From the NCBI RefSeq assembly GCF_000389635.1, contig NC_021182.1, forward strand, positions 372,001-436,000: a stretch of DNA of 64,000 nucleotides, read 5' to 3'. How positions within the stretch are numbered: the stretch's first letter is position 1; each line of letters starts with the position of its first letter. The position numbers and the translations under genes are program-made. This DNA comes from Clostridium pasteurianum BC1 (GTDB taxonomy: Bacteria; Bacillota; Clostridia; Clostridiales; Clostridiaceae). Positions 1-10,719 of this stretch are shown piece after piece. Below the pieces are notes generated by a model, which was not told the origin of the DNA, did no database searches, and saw only the letters and a program-made list of their open reading frames with translations.

Positions 1-360
1 GGATATAATTATTCCGTAAAGACAGAATTGAGTTATGTAGATTTCCCTGTTAAGTCCTATGGGACTATAGTGCTTCCGCAGGGACGATATGAAGCTTATA
101 GAATTTTAATTGGCAGCGCTAAAGGACATAATTGGTGGTGTGTAATGTTTCCGCCTCTTTGCTTTACTGATATTACTAAAGGTAATGTGGAGGTTGAAAA
201 GACTCAAGATGAAATGAAAAGTGCCTTAACTAAAGATGAATATGCGTTGGTAGATAATTCAAAAAATAATAGTGAAAATGTCAATAATAAAATAATAGTT
301 AGATTTAAGTTGTTAGATGAGGTAAAAAAATTGGTAACTGATATAAAAGATAAAATATAA
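1..360 (+). CDS. spoIIR: Stage II sporulation protein R, C-terminal part
   Basis: The reading frame is open from base 1 (GYNYSVKTELSYVDF...), so the gene begins left of the window; 119 residues are visible. The run GHNWWCVMFPPLCF (about visible residue 42) is the hallmark of SpoIIR, the secreted forespore signal that triggers processing of pro-sigma-E by SpoIIGA in the mother cell. The tail is lysine/asparagine-rich, as is common at the end of clostridial SpoIIR. A strong terminator follows directly. The TTG at 28 is internal, not a real start. The identification rests on the conserved Trp/Cys/Pro block and is confident. Confidence 0.9.
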   Translation, partial: GYNYSVKTELSYVDFPVKSYGTIVLPQGRYEAYRILIGSAKGHNWWCVMFPPLCFTDITKGNVEVEKTQDEMKSALTKDEYALVDNSKNNSENVNNKIIVRFKLLDEVKKLVTDIKDKI

Positions 361-394
361 AATAGCTGATTGCAAAACTAAAAAAGTAAACACT

Positions 395-434
395 GTAAAG
401 GGGAATGCTGCTATAGAATCCCCTTTACTTTTTA
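395..434. terminator. Bidirectional intrinsic terminator
   Basis: GTAAAGGGGA at 395-404 pairs with TCCCCTTTAC at 419-428, a 10-bp perfect stem, followed by a T run on the plus strand. An A run precedes it at about 380-386, giving a T tract on the minus strand. It sits between the convergent spoIIR and the glycosyltransferase gene and can serve both. Confidence 0.85.
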
Positions 435-1586
435 TATTTCATTTTTCATAATAGCAATTTCTCTTCTTTTAATAAGGTCATTTATAACATTAAAAATATT
501 ATATCCACAGTTGGGCTTTGAAAATTTTTTACAGTTATGCTTCATTATTTTTAAAGTTTCAGAGGAACATAGAAGCTGCACTATTTTTTCTCTGCAATTG
601 CTGCCATCACCTATACTTATAGCAAGATTGTGCTTTAATAAAAATTCCTCATTTTTTTCCTCTTGTCCAGGAATTGGAGAAAAAAGAACTAAGGGTATTT
701 GACATATTAAGGCTTCAGATATAGTTAAACCACCTGGTTTTGTAATGAGAATATCACTACATTGCATATATTTGTTCACATCTTTAGTGAAACCTAGTAT
801 TCTAGTATCTACATTAGAAGTTTTCTTAATAGACATAAGTTTTGTATAAAGCTTTTTATTGTTACCTGCAACCACTATTACTTGAATATTTTTAGTGGAA
901 TTTGCTATTTGAGAATATATTCCTGAAATTCTCCCCATGCCAAGGCTTCCGCCCATAATAAGTATAACTTGTTTATTAGGATCTAATTTTAGTTCTTTGA
1001 GTGTATCATTGCGATTATATCTATCAAAAAAATCAGATCCTACAGGTATACCTGAATCAAATATAGAATTTCTATTTATGCCCCGATGTACCATTTCTTC
1101 TAGCATGTCTTTATTAGAAACTATATAGGAATCAACTTGTGGATATATCCAAAAGCTATGAGGTGCATAATCTGTAATTATGCAGACAATAGGAATATTA
1201 AGTTTATTTTTTTCTTTTAGTATTGACACCATTTCTACTGGGTACCAGTGAGTACATATTATTATATCAGGTTTAAACCTTTCTATGGCAGGTAGTATTT
1301 TATGAGCCATAATCTCAGTTAATTTATTTTTAAAGGATGATATACTAGCATCTTTATCAGTGTTTTCTGTAAATCTATAAATTTTGCCAAAAAGTGAAGG
1401 AGTAATTTTTAGTGTATTAAGGTAACCACCTATCAAAACTTTATTTAAAATTGGATTTATATATTTTATCGTATCTAATATCTTAACCTCCGAAACTGGT
1501 TCAAACTTTAAGATATAGTCTTTAAGTGCAAGAGCTGCATGCTTATGCCCTCCGCCTGCTGAAACTGAAAGTATTAAAGCTCTCAT
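432..1586 (-). CDS. MGDG synthase/UgtP-like diacylglycerol glycosyltransferase
   Basis: A 384-residue GT-B fold glycosyltransferase (GT28 class) of the MGDG synthase/UgtP family, which transfers sugar from a UDP-sugar to diacylglycerol at the cytoplasmic membrane face. The N-terminus has the family glycine loop SVSAGGGHKHAALAL (acceptor side). The C-terminal half has GGSLGMGRISG and TKPGGLTISEAL, the nucleotide-sugar pocket. The ATG at 1586 is preferred to the in-frame GTG at 1595 because the GTG lies inside the ribosome site AAGGGTG. The sugar and number of residues added cannot be read from sequence. It stands alone, convergent with spoIIR. Confidence 0.8.
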   Translation of the reverse strand: MRALILSVSAGGGHKHAALALKDYILKFEPVSEVKILDTIKYINPILNKVLIGGYLNTLKITPSLFGKIYRFTENTDKDASISSFKNKLTEIMAHKILPAIERFKPDIIICTHWYPVEMVSILKEKNKLNIPIVCIITDYAPHSFWIYPQVDSYIVSNKDMLEEMVHRGINRNSIFDSGIPVGSDFFDRYNRNDTLKELKLDPNKQVILIMGGSLGMGRISGIYSQIANSTKNIQVIVVAGNNKKLYTKLMSIKKTSNVDTRILGFTKDVNKYMQCSDILITKPGGLTISEALICQIPLVLFSPIPGQEEKNEEFLLKHNLAISIGDGSNCREKIVQLLCSSETLKIMKHNCKKFSKPNCGYNIFNVINDLIKRREIAIMKNEI

Positions 1587-1655
1587 TATTTTCACCCTTC
1601 AATTAAATTAAACTCAAGTATTAAAATTACATGTGTACAAATTATATTATACAAC

Positions 1656-1707
1656 TTAGGCGTTTGAAAATAAATAACAAGTGAAAGGATGTCATATTTA
1701 TTTTACA
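1656..1707 (+). repeat. Element B, left-end fragment
   Basis: About 50 bases resemble the left end of the 157-bp B element at 12649 (AGGC..TGAAAATAAATA, then AAGT.AAAG.ATG and an ATATTTATTTTA-like run). The inner hairpin and right end are absent, so this is a remnant. A further 16-base exact match to the B left end (GGCATATGAAAATAAA) lies at 1851-1866, just before the ypeB ribosome site. Confidence 0.55.
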
Positions 1708-1879
1708 GTTATCTTATATCGTAAAATATTAATTTAATTATACAAAATTTAAGATAAAGTATAAATATTTTTCTGAATATTTTACAAAAATTATAACTAT
1801 AGAGATTATATGATGAATAAGGAAAAGCAAATTACAAATAATAAGAAAAAGGCATATGAAAATAAAGGAGAGTTTTTCA

Positions 1880-3253
1880 ATGAATACAACTAAAAAGAGA
1901 ATAATATATACTATAGCAGTAGCCCTAATTGTAGTATTTTCAACCACATTTGCAATTCTTATGACTCTAGAGAGAATTGATTATAGAAATTATTTAATGG
2001 GAGAATACAGTAAAAGTATGTATCAATTAATAAATTCAGTTGAGAATATAGGAAGTAATTTGGCTAAAGTTCCAGTATTAGGTTCAAAGGATCAAGATAT
2101 TGTGGCCTTGGAAGAGATATTTAGATATTCTTCTATAGCTAATGATAAGCTGCATTCACTGCCAATTGATGAGCAGCAGTTAAGTGGAACAAGTAAATTT
2201 ATAACCCAGGTAGGAGATTTTTGTTATACATTAGCTAGTAAAACTACTCAAGGAGGAGAACTTTCAGATGAGGATATAGCAAAAGTTGAAACTCTAAAAA
2301 AACAGGCATATACTCTTGAAAATCAATTGAAAAATGTACAGAATAATATAAATAACGGTGATGTGAAGTGGGGAGAAATAAGAAAAAAGGCCAGCGGAGT
2401 GTTACTTTCCAGTAATGAAAATGCAGTATCCACTAGTTTTGAGAGCATACAAAAACAGATAGTTCAATATCCTTCACTCATATACGATGGACCATTTTCA
2501 GATAACAATTTAGATATAAATCCTAAAATTAATTCTTCAAAAGATGTTACAGTAACTGAGGCAGAAGGAATTGTGAGAAAAGCTATTGGAAATGAAAAGA
2601 TAGACAGTGTTGAGAGGTTGGAGGATGTAAATAAACAGAAAATTCCTTGCTATAGTTTTAATGTTAATATAAAGGGGCGAAAAAGTGATAATAAAGTATC
2701 TTGTGAAGTGACAAAAAAAGGTGGAATGATATATTATATTTTAGATAATAGAAATATCGACAAACCTACTATAGATGTAAATAAAGCTCAGGATATAGGC
2801 AGTAAATATCTAGCTGATATGGGGTATACTAATATGACACCAACTTATAGCCTCGTTTATAACAATACTGCTATTATAAGCTATATTTATAATATAGGGA
2901 ATGTGGCAGTATATACGGATCAGATAAAACTTAAAATTGCATTGGATAATGGAAATATAATTGGTATGGAGTCTGCAAAATATCTTACAGCTCATGATAC
3001 GGGAAGAAAAATACCTGATGAGAACAGTCTTATAAGTAAAGATAAGGCGCAGGAAAAAGTAAGTAAAAGATTGACCGTTACATCCTCAAGGCTGGCTATT
3101 GTGCCTACTGAATCAAACAAGGAGGTCTTGTGTTATGAGTTTGTAGGTAATTACAATGGAGATTCCTTTATTGTCTACATAAATGCTCAAACTGGATATG
3201 AAGTGAGAATACTACAAATAAGAAATACACCAAATGGTAAACTAACAATATAA
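1880..3253 (+). CDS. ypeB: Germination protein YpeB
   Basis: A 457-residue protein with one N-terminal membrane anchor (about residues 7-27) and an extracytoplasmic part ending in PepSY-like repeats (for example VTVTEAEGIVRKAIGNEKID and DKAQEKVSKRLTV), the YpeB architecture. YpeB is needed for deposition and control of the cortex-lytic enzyme SleB in spores. The ATG at 1880 follows AAAGGAG at a good distance; an upstream ATG at 1856 has no ribosome site. sleB, its usual neighbour, is not in this window. A terminator at 3318 ends the transcript. Confidence 0.88.
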   Translation: MNTTKKRIIYTIAVALIVVFSTTFAILMTLERIDYRNYLMGEYSKSMYQLINSVENIGSNLAKVPVLGSKDQDIVALEEIFRYSSIANDKLHSLPIDEQQLSGTSKFITQVGDFCYTLASKTTQGGELSDEDIAKVETLKKQAYTLENQLKNVQNNINNGDVKWGEIRKKASGVLLSSNENAVSTSFESIQKQIVQYPSLIYDGPFSDNNLDINPKINSSKDVTVTEAEGIVRKAIGNEKIDSVERLEDVNKQKIPCYSFNVNIKGRKSDNKVSCEVTKKGGMIYYILDNRNIDKPTIDVNKAQDIGSKYLADMGYTNMTPTYSLVYNNTAIISYIYNIGNVAVYTDQIKLKIALDNGNIIGMESAKYLTAHDTGRKIPDENSLISKDKAQEKVSKRLTVTSSRLAIVPTESNKEVLCYEFVGNYNGDSFIVYINAQTGYEVRILQIRNTPNGKLTI

Positions 3254-3317
3254 TATTCTAATTGATAATATTTACTTCGCCATCTTCTTAAATTATGAAT
3301 TTAATTTATGATATAAT

Positions 3318-3362
3318 AGAACCGCAGAAGATAAAAACTGGGCTTACTGTGGTTCTTTTTTT
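3318..3362 (+). terminator. Intrinsic terminator after ypeB
   Basis: AGAACCGCAG (3318-3327) pairs with CTGTGGTTCT (3347-3356), followed by a run of T. It separates ypeB from ddl. Confidence 0.8.
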
Positions 3363-3437
3363 AATTATAAAGAAATTGTAAAATATAATAAAGGATGAAT
3401 TATTTCAATACTATTAAGGTCAGAGGAGAGAATTTGT

Positions 3438-4469
3438 ATGAAAAAGAAAATAGCTATATTATTTGGTGGAAAGTCAACTGAGCATGAAGTCTCAAGAGTA
3501 TCAGCATCATCAGTGCTTAGAAATATTGATATATCTAAATATGATGTTTATCCAATAGGAATAACAAAAGATGGTGAATGGTTTGAATATACAGGAAGTA
3601 TAGATAAAATAGAGAATGGTCAATGGGAAAAAGATGAATATTATAAGAAACCAGAAGGTCAAAAGGTTCTATTTAATAGAGAAGTAGATGTAGTATTTCC
3701 TGTACTTCATGGGCTATGCGGAGAAGACGGTACTGTACAAGGGCTGTGTAGGCTTATAGATATTCCGTGTGTAGGACCTAATGTTATGTCTTCGGCAGTG
3801 TGTATGGATAAGGTATATACCAAATATGTATTGGAACATTTTGAAATAAAACAGGCTGATTACGTAGTTGTAACAGCAGTAGAATATGGTATTAGCAGAG
3901 ACAAGATAATAGACACAATAGAAAAAAAATTAAAATATGATGTGTTTATTAAGCCTTCTAACAGCGGATCTTCAGTGGGCATTACAAAAGCACATGACAG
4001 AAAGGAATTGATAGATGGTATAGAGGAAGCACTAAAATACGATAGAAAAGTTTTAGTTGAAAAAGCTATTAATGCTAGAGAAGTAGAAGTAGCTGTTCTT
4101 GGAAATGACAAACCAAAGGCTGGAGTTCCAGGAGAAATTCTTCCTGCAAAAGAATTCTATGATTATGAAGCAAAGTACGAAGATGCAGAATCAAAATTAT
4201 TAATACCAGCAGATATGAATGGCACTGAATTAGAAAAAATAAAGAAGCTTGCTGTAAAGATATATACAGCTTTAGATTGTGCAGGTATGGCAAGAGTTGA
4301 CTTTTTAGTAGATAAAGTAACGTCAGAAATATATTTAAATGAAGTTAATACTATTCCTGGATTCACTAAGATAAGTATGTATCCTAAAATGTGGGAAGCT
4401 GCTGGTAAGGCATATAAAGACTTGATTAGTGAGCTTATAGAATTTGCTATAGAAAGAAACAATAATTAG
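3438..4469 (+). CDS. ddl: D-alanine--D-alanine ligase
   Basis: A 343-residue ATP-grasp ligase joining two D-Ala for peptidoglycan precursor synthesis in the cytoplasm. The N-terminal motif LFGGKSTEHEVSRVSASSV, the ATP-grasp segment KPSNSGSSVGITKA and the C-terminal metal/substrate motif YLNEVNTIPGFT are all intact. Length is normal for the family. The start has GAGGAG about 9 bases upstream. A DUF1934 gene follows 34 bases later, probably in the same transcript, and both end at the D-type double hairpin at 4968. Confidence 0.93.
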   Translation: MKKKIAILFGGKSTEHEVSRVSASSVLRNIDISKYDVYPIGITKDGEWFEYTGSIDKIENGQWEKDEYYKKPEGQKVLFNREVDVVFPVLHGLCGEDGTVQGLCRLIDIPCVGPNVMSSAVCMDKVYTKYVLEHFEIKQADYVVVTAVEYGISRDKIIDTIEKKLKYDVFIKPSNSGSSVGITKAHDRKELIDGIEEALKYDRKVLVEKAINAREVEVAVLGNDKPKAGVPGEILPAKEFYDYEAKYEDAESKLLIPADMNGTELEKIKKLAVKIYTALDCAGMARVDFLVDKVTSEIYLNEVNTIPGFTKISMYPKMWEAAGKAYKDLISELIEFAIERNNN

Positions 4470-4503
4470 TATTTAAAATATGCCTTACGTTAAGGAGATA
4501 AAG

Positions 4504-4920
4504 ATGGAGAAAAAAGCTATTATAACCATTTCTAGTATACAGGGAGATAAAGAAGAAGATACCATACAAGTTGTTACTCCGGGAATTTTTTATTTAAAGG
4601 ATGATTTCTATTATGCTATTTATGAAGAAACAGAAATATCAGGTATGCAGGGTACAACTACTACTCTAAAAATAAAACCAGAGGAACTCATATTATTAAG
4701 AGAAGGAACTACTAATGCTAATATGCATTTTCTTTGTGGAACAAACAATTTATCTATGTATGATACTCCCTATGGAACTCTGAAAATGGAAGTGGACACA
4801 AAAGAAATAAATATAGATGTAAATGAAAAAGGTGGAAATATCTCTGTTAAGTATGATATGAATATATCAGGACAGATGGTCCCAGCAACTTCTCTTGATA
4901 TAAATATAAAATTGCAATAA
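4504..4920 (+). CDS. DUF1934 (YwiB-family) beta-barrel protein
   Basis: A 138-residue protein of the calycin-like DUF1934/YwiB family: short beta-strand-rich segments, the block YYAIYEETEISGMQGTTTTLKI, and a late GTLKMEVDT. Its molecular role is not established. The ATG at 4504 directly follows the strong ribosome site AAGGAGATAAAG; an ATG at 4480 has none. It follows ddl closely, and in Firmicutes family members are often near pyrG or argS, as here (convergent with pyrG). Confidence 0.75.
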   Translation: MEKKAIITISSIQGDKEEDTIQVVTPGIFYLKDDFYYAIYEETEISGMQGTTTTLKIKPEELILLREGTTNANMHFLCGTNNLSMYDTPYGTLKMEVDTKEINIDVNEKGGNISVKYDMNISGQMVPATSLDINIKLQ

Positions 4921-4967
4921 TACAAGAGAGTATGCAAAGGTCATCTGGAGTAAATTAAAATTGGAAA

Positions 4968-5118
4968 AAGGCCCTGTCTCAAAAGAAATAATTTATTCGT
5001 TAAATTTGAGAACGGCCTTATTTCTTTATTAAAAATAGTGACTTAATAGTTATTTTTAATAGTAGAATAGTTAAAGAGGATGTCTCACAATAGATATGCA
5101 TTGTGAGGCATCCTCTTT
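4968..5118. repeat. Element D copy 1: double-hairpin terminator-like repeat
   Basis: Hairpin 1 pairs AAGGCC..TCTCAAA (4968-4983) with TTTGAGA..GGCCTT (5004-5019). Hairpin 2 pairs AAAGAGGATG-TCTCACAA (5073-5090) with TTGTGAG-GCATCCTCTTT (5101-5118). They are joined by a linker containing TTTTTAATAGTAGAATAGTTAA. The same two-hairpin layout and linker recur at 58213-58366, and hairpin 2 also at 33705. Lying between convergent ywiB and pyrG, it can terminate both. Confidence 0.75.
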
Positions 5119-5122
5119 AAAT

Positions 5123-6721
<1,599 letters not shown>

Positions 6722-6751
6722 TTAATATCCTCCCATGTATAAATAATTATA

Positions 6752-6880
6752 ATCAATGAATCTTACGTAGAGGAGGTTTGTACTTCCTCTATGCTTAGAT
6801 GAATTATCCAGGGACGTGCCGCTGTTATCGACCTCTTTAGAAGAGGGGAGTATTATAGTGGCTAGTCATCGGACAAATTA
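6752..6880 (+). repeat. Element A copy 1 (structured repeat)
   Basis: It begins ATCAATGAATCTTAC and has a 5' hairpin (GTAGAGGAGG...CCTCTATGC), then TTAGATGAATTATCC. A long interrupted stem follows: TTATCC/GGACAA, GCCGCTGT (6819-6826)/ATAGTGGC (6855-6862) and CCTCTT/AAGAGG, with conserved internal-loop strands GGGACGT and TAGTCATC. The same ends and inner stem occur at 60759-60988 with different, still complementary, distal sequence. Other copies are at 22251, 33787, 38481 and 46175. No coding capacity. Confidence 0.75.
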
Positions 6881-6902
6881 ATGAACATAATATAAAAATT
6901 AG

Positions 6903-6931
6903 TTGACAAACACAGAAAATAAATTTATAAT
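6903..6931 (+). promoter_or_regulatory. Consensus sigma-A promoter with no gene in its path
   Basis: TTGACA (6903-6908), a 17-base spacer and TATAAT (6926-6931) match the vegetative consensus exactly. It points rightward, starts just after element A copy 1, and runs antisense into the convergent gene at 7042-7335. No open frame with a ribosome site lies directly behind it, so it may make a small or antisense RNA. Confidence 0.6.
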
Positions 6932-7041
6932 AGAAATTACCCTACAAAATATTTAAAATGGGATTCTTGTGTTTTGCTAACATAAATAATATTGTATCAT
7001 ATCTGATTATGTTTTTCTACATTTTTTTTAAATTTTTTATT

Positions 7042-7335
7042 TTATAAAGATTTTTTTATATCATCTTCTATTTCAAAATATTCATCTCGGAATTCTTTAT
7101 TTATAAAAAATTTCTCTTTTGCTTTTTTTAAGCTATAATTTAAAGATTTTTTGCTGTAATCGGGAAAATAGCTATTTATTACATCTAAATCTACGCATTT
7201 ATATTTTTTTAAAAGTAATAAAAAAATGTATTTACAATTTCTATCCTTTAATATTTTTAAAAGTTCATCTTGAGAAATATTCTTATATTTACATACAAAC
7301 TCAATTATCTTTTCATATTTACTATTAATTTCCAT
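7042..7335 (-). CDS. Small uncharacterised protein (97 aa)
   Basis: I do not recognise a family. The start is well supported by AGGAGG at proper spacing before the ATG at 7335. The protein is lysine-rich and predicted mostly helical. The segment ISQDELLKILKDRNCKYIFL followed by SKKSLNYSLKKAKEKF suggests a helix-turn-helix-like arrangement and possibly nucleic-acid binding, but that is inference. It is monocistronic, with a consensus promoter firing towards it from its 3' side at 6903, so antisense control is possible. Confidence 0.55.
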   Translation of the reverse strand: MEINSKYEKIIEFVCKYKNISQDELLKILKDRNCKYIFLLLLKKYKCVDLDVINSYFPDYSKKSLNYSLKKAKEKFFINKEFRDEYFEIEDDIKKSL

Positions 7336-7684
7336 ATACTACACCTCCTTTCAATTATTATCCAAATGTAATAAAATTAAACTTATATTAGGCATTTTAG
7401 AAGTGAAAATTTGTTTATCCCATAATTACTCGCTGTAACACTTTCCTAAATAATTGATTTAAACTGATATTTTTTGTTGAGCTTAAAGGAATTTTTAAAA
7501 AATTATAGAATAAATATATATAAAATAATATAATCATATGTTTTATTTGATAACCTTAGATTGTGCAAATAATTCAGGTAAGTATTGATAGAGCTATATT
7601 TAGTCGTAAAAATTTTTATAAAAATTCTTTTATTATTGACTAATTATTTGCTGAATTGAGGATAATATAATGGAGGTGTGAAGT
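7336..7684. other. AT-rich intergenic stretch
   Basis: No gene, repeat or convincing hairpin is visible. A TTGACT near 7637 and AATATAAT near 7665 lie just upstream of the next gene but their spacing is not right for a clear promoter. Confidence 0.4.
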
Positions 7685-8032
7685 TTGTTGTTATATGATA
7701 CCAACTTAAGTCTCGCTTTGAAAAGTGAAATAGGACAATATGAGGTTAAAGATTTTGTATTATTCCAAGCAAAGAATGGCAGTAGTAAATTTGAAAATGT
7801 ATATATTAAATATACTAAGAATAAGGAAATAAGATTTAAAGTTAAATGCCCATTATGTAATAAATATCATTATTATACCTATAGTTTAGATATCTTTTTT
7901 AAAAGAGAAATGCTTATAGGTGGATGTGAACTTTTAGGGGAGCAAATATTTTTTATTGGAAAGACTAAAAAAGTATATGAGAGAATAAATAAATATATGG
8001 ATATTAGAAATAAAGTGTATGCTATGTTATAG
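7685..8032 (+). CDS. Hypothetical protein with CPLC motif (115 aa)
   Basis: Starts at TTG 7685 with GGAGGTG six bases upstream. I do not recognise the family. The centre holds VKCPLCNKYHYYTY, a C-x2-C followed by H, resembling half of a zinc ribbon; only one clear cysteine pair plus a later single Cys (GGCELLG) is present, so metal binding is uncertain. The C-terminus is basic and helical. It lies alone between two AT-rich gaps and is followed by another small gene at 8147, possibly co-transcribed. Confidence 0.6.
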   Translation: MLLYDTNLSLALKSEIGQYEVKDFVLFQAKNGSSKFENVYIKYTKNKEIRFKVKCPLCNKYHYYTYSLDIFFKREMLIGGCELLGEQIFFIGKTKKVYERINKYMDIRNKVYAML

Positions 8033-8146
8033 ACATTATGGAAATGTACAGCATAATTTAACAATAGTAATTAAACTTGAAAATTTATTGTGTTATGATA
8101 TCATTAGATTAGTACAGTGTGAATACTTATCATATTGGAGGAAATC

Positions 8147-8305
8147 ATGGACGAGGATATGGAAAAGTGTGAGGATAATTTAAGAGATCTTTGTAATAAT
8201 ATGATTTATCTATTGAATGAACTAAAAGATGAAGGATTAATACAGGAAGAGGAATATGAAAGACAAATATATCTCAAAAAAGAATTTTTAAATAATACAT
8301 ATTAA
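8147..8305 (+). CDS. Small acidic helical protein (52 aa)
   Basis: An ATG at 8147 preceded by TTGGAGG and followed by 52 codons: MDEDMEKCEDNLRD..., ending KKEFLNNTY. The C-terminal stretch LNELKDEGLIQEEEYERQIY resembles a SHOCT-like short helical hairpin (leucine-rich helix, Gly turn, EEE-Y/F helix). Spo0E-type phosphatases are of similar size, but the diagnostic SxxLD is missing, so I do not call it Spo0E. Function unknown; the ribosome site and clean stop support it being expressed. Confidence 0.5.
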   Translation: MDEDMEKCEDNLRDLCNNMIYLLNELKDEGLIQEEEYERQIYLKKEFLNNTY

Positions 8306-8322
8306 TAATTTGGAAACAATAA

Positions 8323-8430
8323 TATATATGTTGCAATAAATTATATTCATAATAAAATATTTATTGAATTTAAATAGCTACTATCTAAATGTTATTTATT
8401 AAATGAACAATTTTAATTGCAACTTATATA
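8323..8430 (+). repeat. Element C copy 1 (short inverted-repeat MITE)
   Basis: 108 bases bounded by imperfect inverted repeats TATATATGTTGCAATAAATT and AATTTTAATTGCAACTTATATA. The interior has TAGCTACTATCTAAATG. Diverged copies lie on the other strand at 46261-46374 and 49618-49707. No coding capacity. Confidence 0.7.
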
Positions 8431-8640
8431 CAATTTTTTTTTATGCCTCTCTGCTAATTTTCTATACGTTTCTTTAAATTTATAATTTATCTAATTGAAT
8501 TTCTATTTATAGGGAATTATCTCAAGATTAACACTTTGTGGAAAATATCAATAATAAATATGAAATAATTTGGTAAAGCACATTTAAAAACTTTATTTTC
8601 TAATAAAGTTAATATTTATATAAGTGAAGGGTTATAAAAG

Positions 8641-8683
8641 AATTGTCTTTAATACATATTAATACATTTTGAGACAGTTTTTT
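8641..8683 (+). terminator. Terminator-like hairpin
   Basis: AATTGTCTT (8641-8649) pairs with GAGACAGTT (8671-8679, two G-U pairs), followed by T6. The GAGACAG arm resembles element D hairpins. The rest of the 8306-8936 gap, apart from element C copy 1, is AT-rich with nothing else recognised. Confidence 0.5.
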
Positions 8684-8936
8684 ATATAAATATCTGTATA
8701 AATGAAATAAAACTAATATGCTTTTGATGTAATTTTAAATAGCTATTGTCTTAATATGCTTTTAAGGTTATTATTATATGGACGGAAATTTTTAAAGTAT
8801 TAAAAAGTTTTTATTGTTTTTATGGATAATACGAAAAAAATGGGTTATAATCTATAAAAGTTAAATTTCATATCTGATAATTCTTTGTAAATTCCCTAAT
8901 GATTAATTTAAAATACAATATGGAGGTGTTGTCTTT

Positions 8937-10643
8937 TTGTTTAGCGTTGACTTGGAAAGCAGGACCCTTGTGCAGCTTAAGGAAATGGCAAAAGGGCTGG
9001 GAATAAAAAATATTTCAAAATTTAAAAAGAGAGATCTTATTGAGGAAATTAAAAAGGTTTCTCCGGTTTCTATAGAGAAAGATGGAGTTGTACTTAGAGA
9101 GAAAATATCTCCTAAAAAAGATGAAAAAGCAGCTCTTATTACCAATAAAAATAAGAATAGCGATTCAAAAAATAAGGTTGATGTTGCAGTTAAGGAAAAA
9201 GAAATATTAAAGGTAGAAGCAGACAATGTCCCAAAGGTGATTGCTGAGGGAACTGAAGTTAGCAGTAATAGAGCGGAAAATACTAACAACAAAATAGAAA
9301 TAGTTGAAGATAAACAAAATGTTAATATCAGAAGAGAAGTTAACAGGGCAGAAACAATTGGTAACAAAGTGGAACCTACTAAGAACAGTATGGAGGTTGC
9401 TAGGAATTATGAAAGAAAAGAGTCTCAAAATTTAAAAAATAATTTTGACCAATCAAGAAGTACTAATGAAAAATATGTAAAAGAAGAAAAAGATGATAAA
9501 TTTAAAGAAATGGTACATGAATCCAATTCTGCCAAGGGAGTTTTAGAATTAGTAGACAATAATAATTTTGGATTTTTACGTGGAAAAAATTATTTAACTG
9601 GCCCAGATGACATATATGTATCTCCTTCCCAGATAAGAAGGTTCAATTTAAAAACAGGAGACGAAGTTGAGGGTAAAGTTAGAATACCTAAAGAAGGTGA
9701 AAAATTTAAAGCACTTCTTTATGTACAAAGCGTAAATGGAGAGAATCCAGAAAAAGCAGTAGGCAGAAAACCTTTTGAAACATTAGTTCCTATTTATCCT
9801 AATAAGAGATTGAAATTAGAGAAAAATGAAAAAGAATTGGCAACAAGGCTTATGGATATTATGTCTCCTATTGGAAAGGGACAAAGAGGTCTTATAGTTG
9901 CGCCTCCTAAGGCTGGAAAAACTACATTATTAAAAACAGTAGCACAAAGCATATCTTCTAATCATCCAGAGGTCAAATTAATAGTGCTTTTAATAGATGA
10001 GAGACCAGAAGAAGTTACTGACATGAAAGAGTCTATAAAAGGCGAAGTTATATATTCTACCTTTGATGAAGAACCAGAACATCACACAAAAGTTGCATAT
10101 ATGGTTTTGGAACGTACTAAGAGAATGATTGAACAGGGGCAAGATGTTGTAATCCTTTTAGATAGTTTAACTAGACTTGCAAGAGCTTATAATTTAACTA
10201 TAACGCCTACAGGAAGAACCCTATCTGGCGGTCTTGATCCCGGTGCATTGATAATGCCAAAAAAATTCTTTGGGGCAGCTAGAAATATAAAAGAAGGTGG
10301 AAGTCTTACTATACTTGCTACAGCACTTATTGATACGGGAAGCAGAATGGATGATATGATTTTTGAAGAATTTAAAGGGACAGGTAATATGGAAGTACAT
10401 CTCGATAGAAGACTTCAAGAAAGAAGAATTTTCCCTGCAATTGATATTTATAAGTCTGGAACTAGAAAGGAAAAGCTTCTTTTAGCACAGGAAGAGTATG
10501 ATGCATCCTATTTGATTAGAAAAGTATTATATAATGAAAATAGCACTCAAAGTGTAACAGAAAAGCTAATAAATCTTTTAAGTGAAACTAAAAATAATAA
10601 GGATTTTGTGGATATTATAAATAAAGAAAAATGGGAAAGATAA
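8937..10643 (+). CDS. rho: Transcription termination factor Rho with long N-terminal insert
   Basis: A 568-residue hexameric RNA helicase that ends transcription. Order: Rho_N SAP-like domain (residues 6-38), a low-complexity Asn/Lys/Glu-rich insert (about 45-185), the cold-shock RNA-binding domain ([20 protein letters not shown]), then the ATPase with Walker [11 protein letters not shown] (about 323) and Walker [17 protein letters not shown] (about 404). The TTG start at 8937 has GGAGGTG upstream. The insert is longer than in Bacillus Rho; Clostridium botulinum Rho has an Asn-rich prion-forming insert at the equivalent place, so a similar property is possible here (inference). Confidence 0.95.
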   Translation: MFSVDLESRTLVQLKEMAKGLGIKNISKFKKRDLIEEIKKVSPVSIEKDGVVLREKISPKKDEKAALITNKNKNSDSKNKVDVAVKEKEILKVEADNVPKVIAEGTEVSSNRAENTNNKIEIVEDKQNVNIRREVNRAETIGNKVEPTKNSMEVARNYERKESQNLKNNFDQSRSTNEKYVKEEKDDKFKEMVHESNSAKGVLELVDNNNFGFLRGKNYLTGPDDIYVSPSQIRRFNLKTGDEVEGKVRIPKEGEKFKALLYVQSVNGENPEKAVGRKPFETLVPIYPNKRLKLEKNEKELATRLMDIMSPIGKGQRGLIVAPPKAGKTTLLKTVAQSISSNHPEVKLIVLLIDERPEEVTDMKESIKGEVIYSTFDEEPEHHTKVAYMVLERTKRMIEQGQDVVILLDSLTRLARAYNLTITPTGRTLSGGLDPGALIMPKKFFGAARNIKEGGSLTILATALIDTGSRMDDMIFEEFKGTGNMEVHLDRRLQERRIFPAIDIYKSGTRKEKLLLAQEEYDASYLIRKVLYNENSTQSVTEKLINLLSETKNNKDFVDIINKEKWER

Positions 10644-10657
10644 AATCTTTCCCATTT
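10629..10657. terminator. Terminator overlapping the rho stop codon
   Basis: AAATGGGAAAGAT (10629-10641) and ATCTTTCCCATTT (10645-10657) form a perfect 13-bp stem with a 3-base loop, containing the last rho codons and its TAA. A T-rich tail follows a few bases later. Confidence 0.65.
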
Positions 10658-10719
10658 AAAGCATTTTTAGCCTACTATTTATTTTCATATGCCCAATATT
10701 ATTACTTATACTTAAAATA

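Noticed and set aside
3860-4462. Reverse-strand frames inside ddl
   Set aside because: They are shadows of the ddl codon pattern, without ribosome sites or family features. The same applies to the other antisense frames across the window.
6752-6880. Element A as a riboswitch for pyrG
   Set aside because: The element is in antisense orientation to pyrG and recurs next to unrelated genes, so a mobile repeat explains it better.
8147-8305. Spo0E-like phosphatase
   Set aside because: The size fits but the SxxLD signature is missing.
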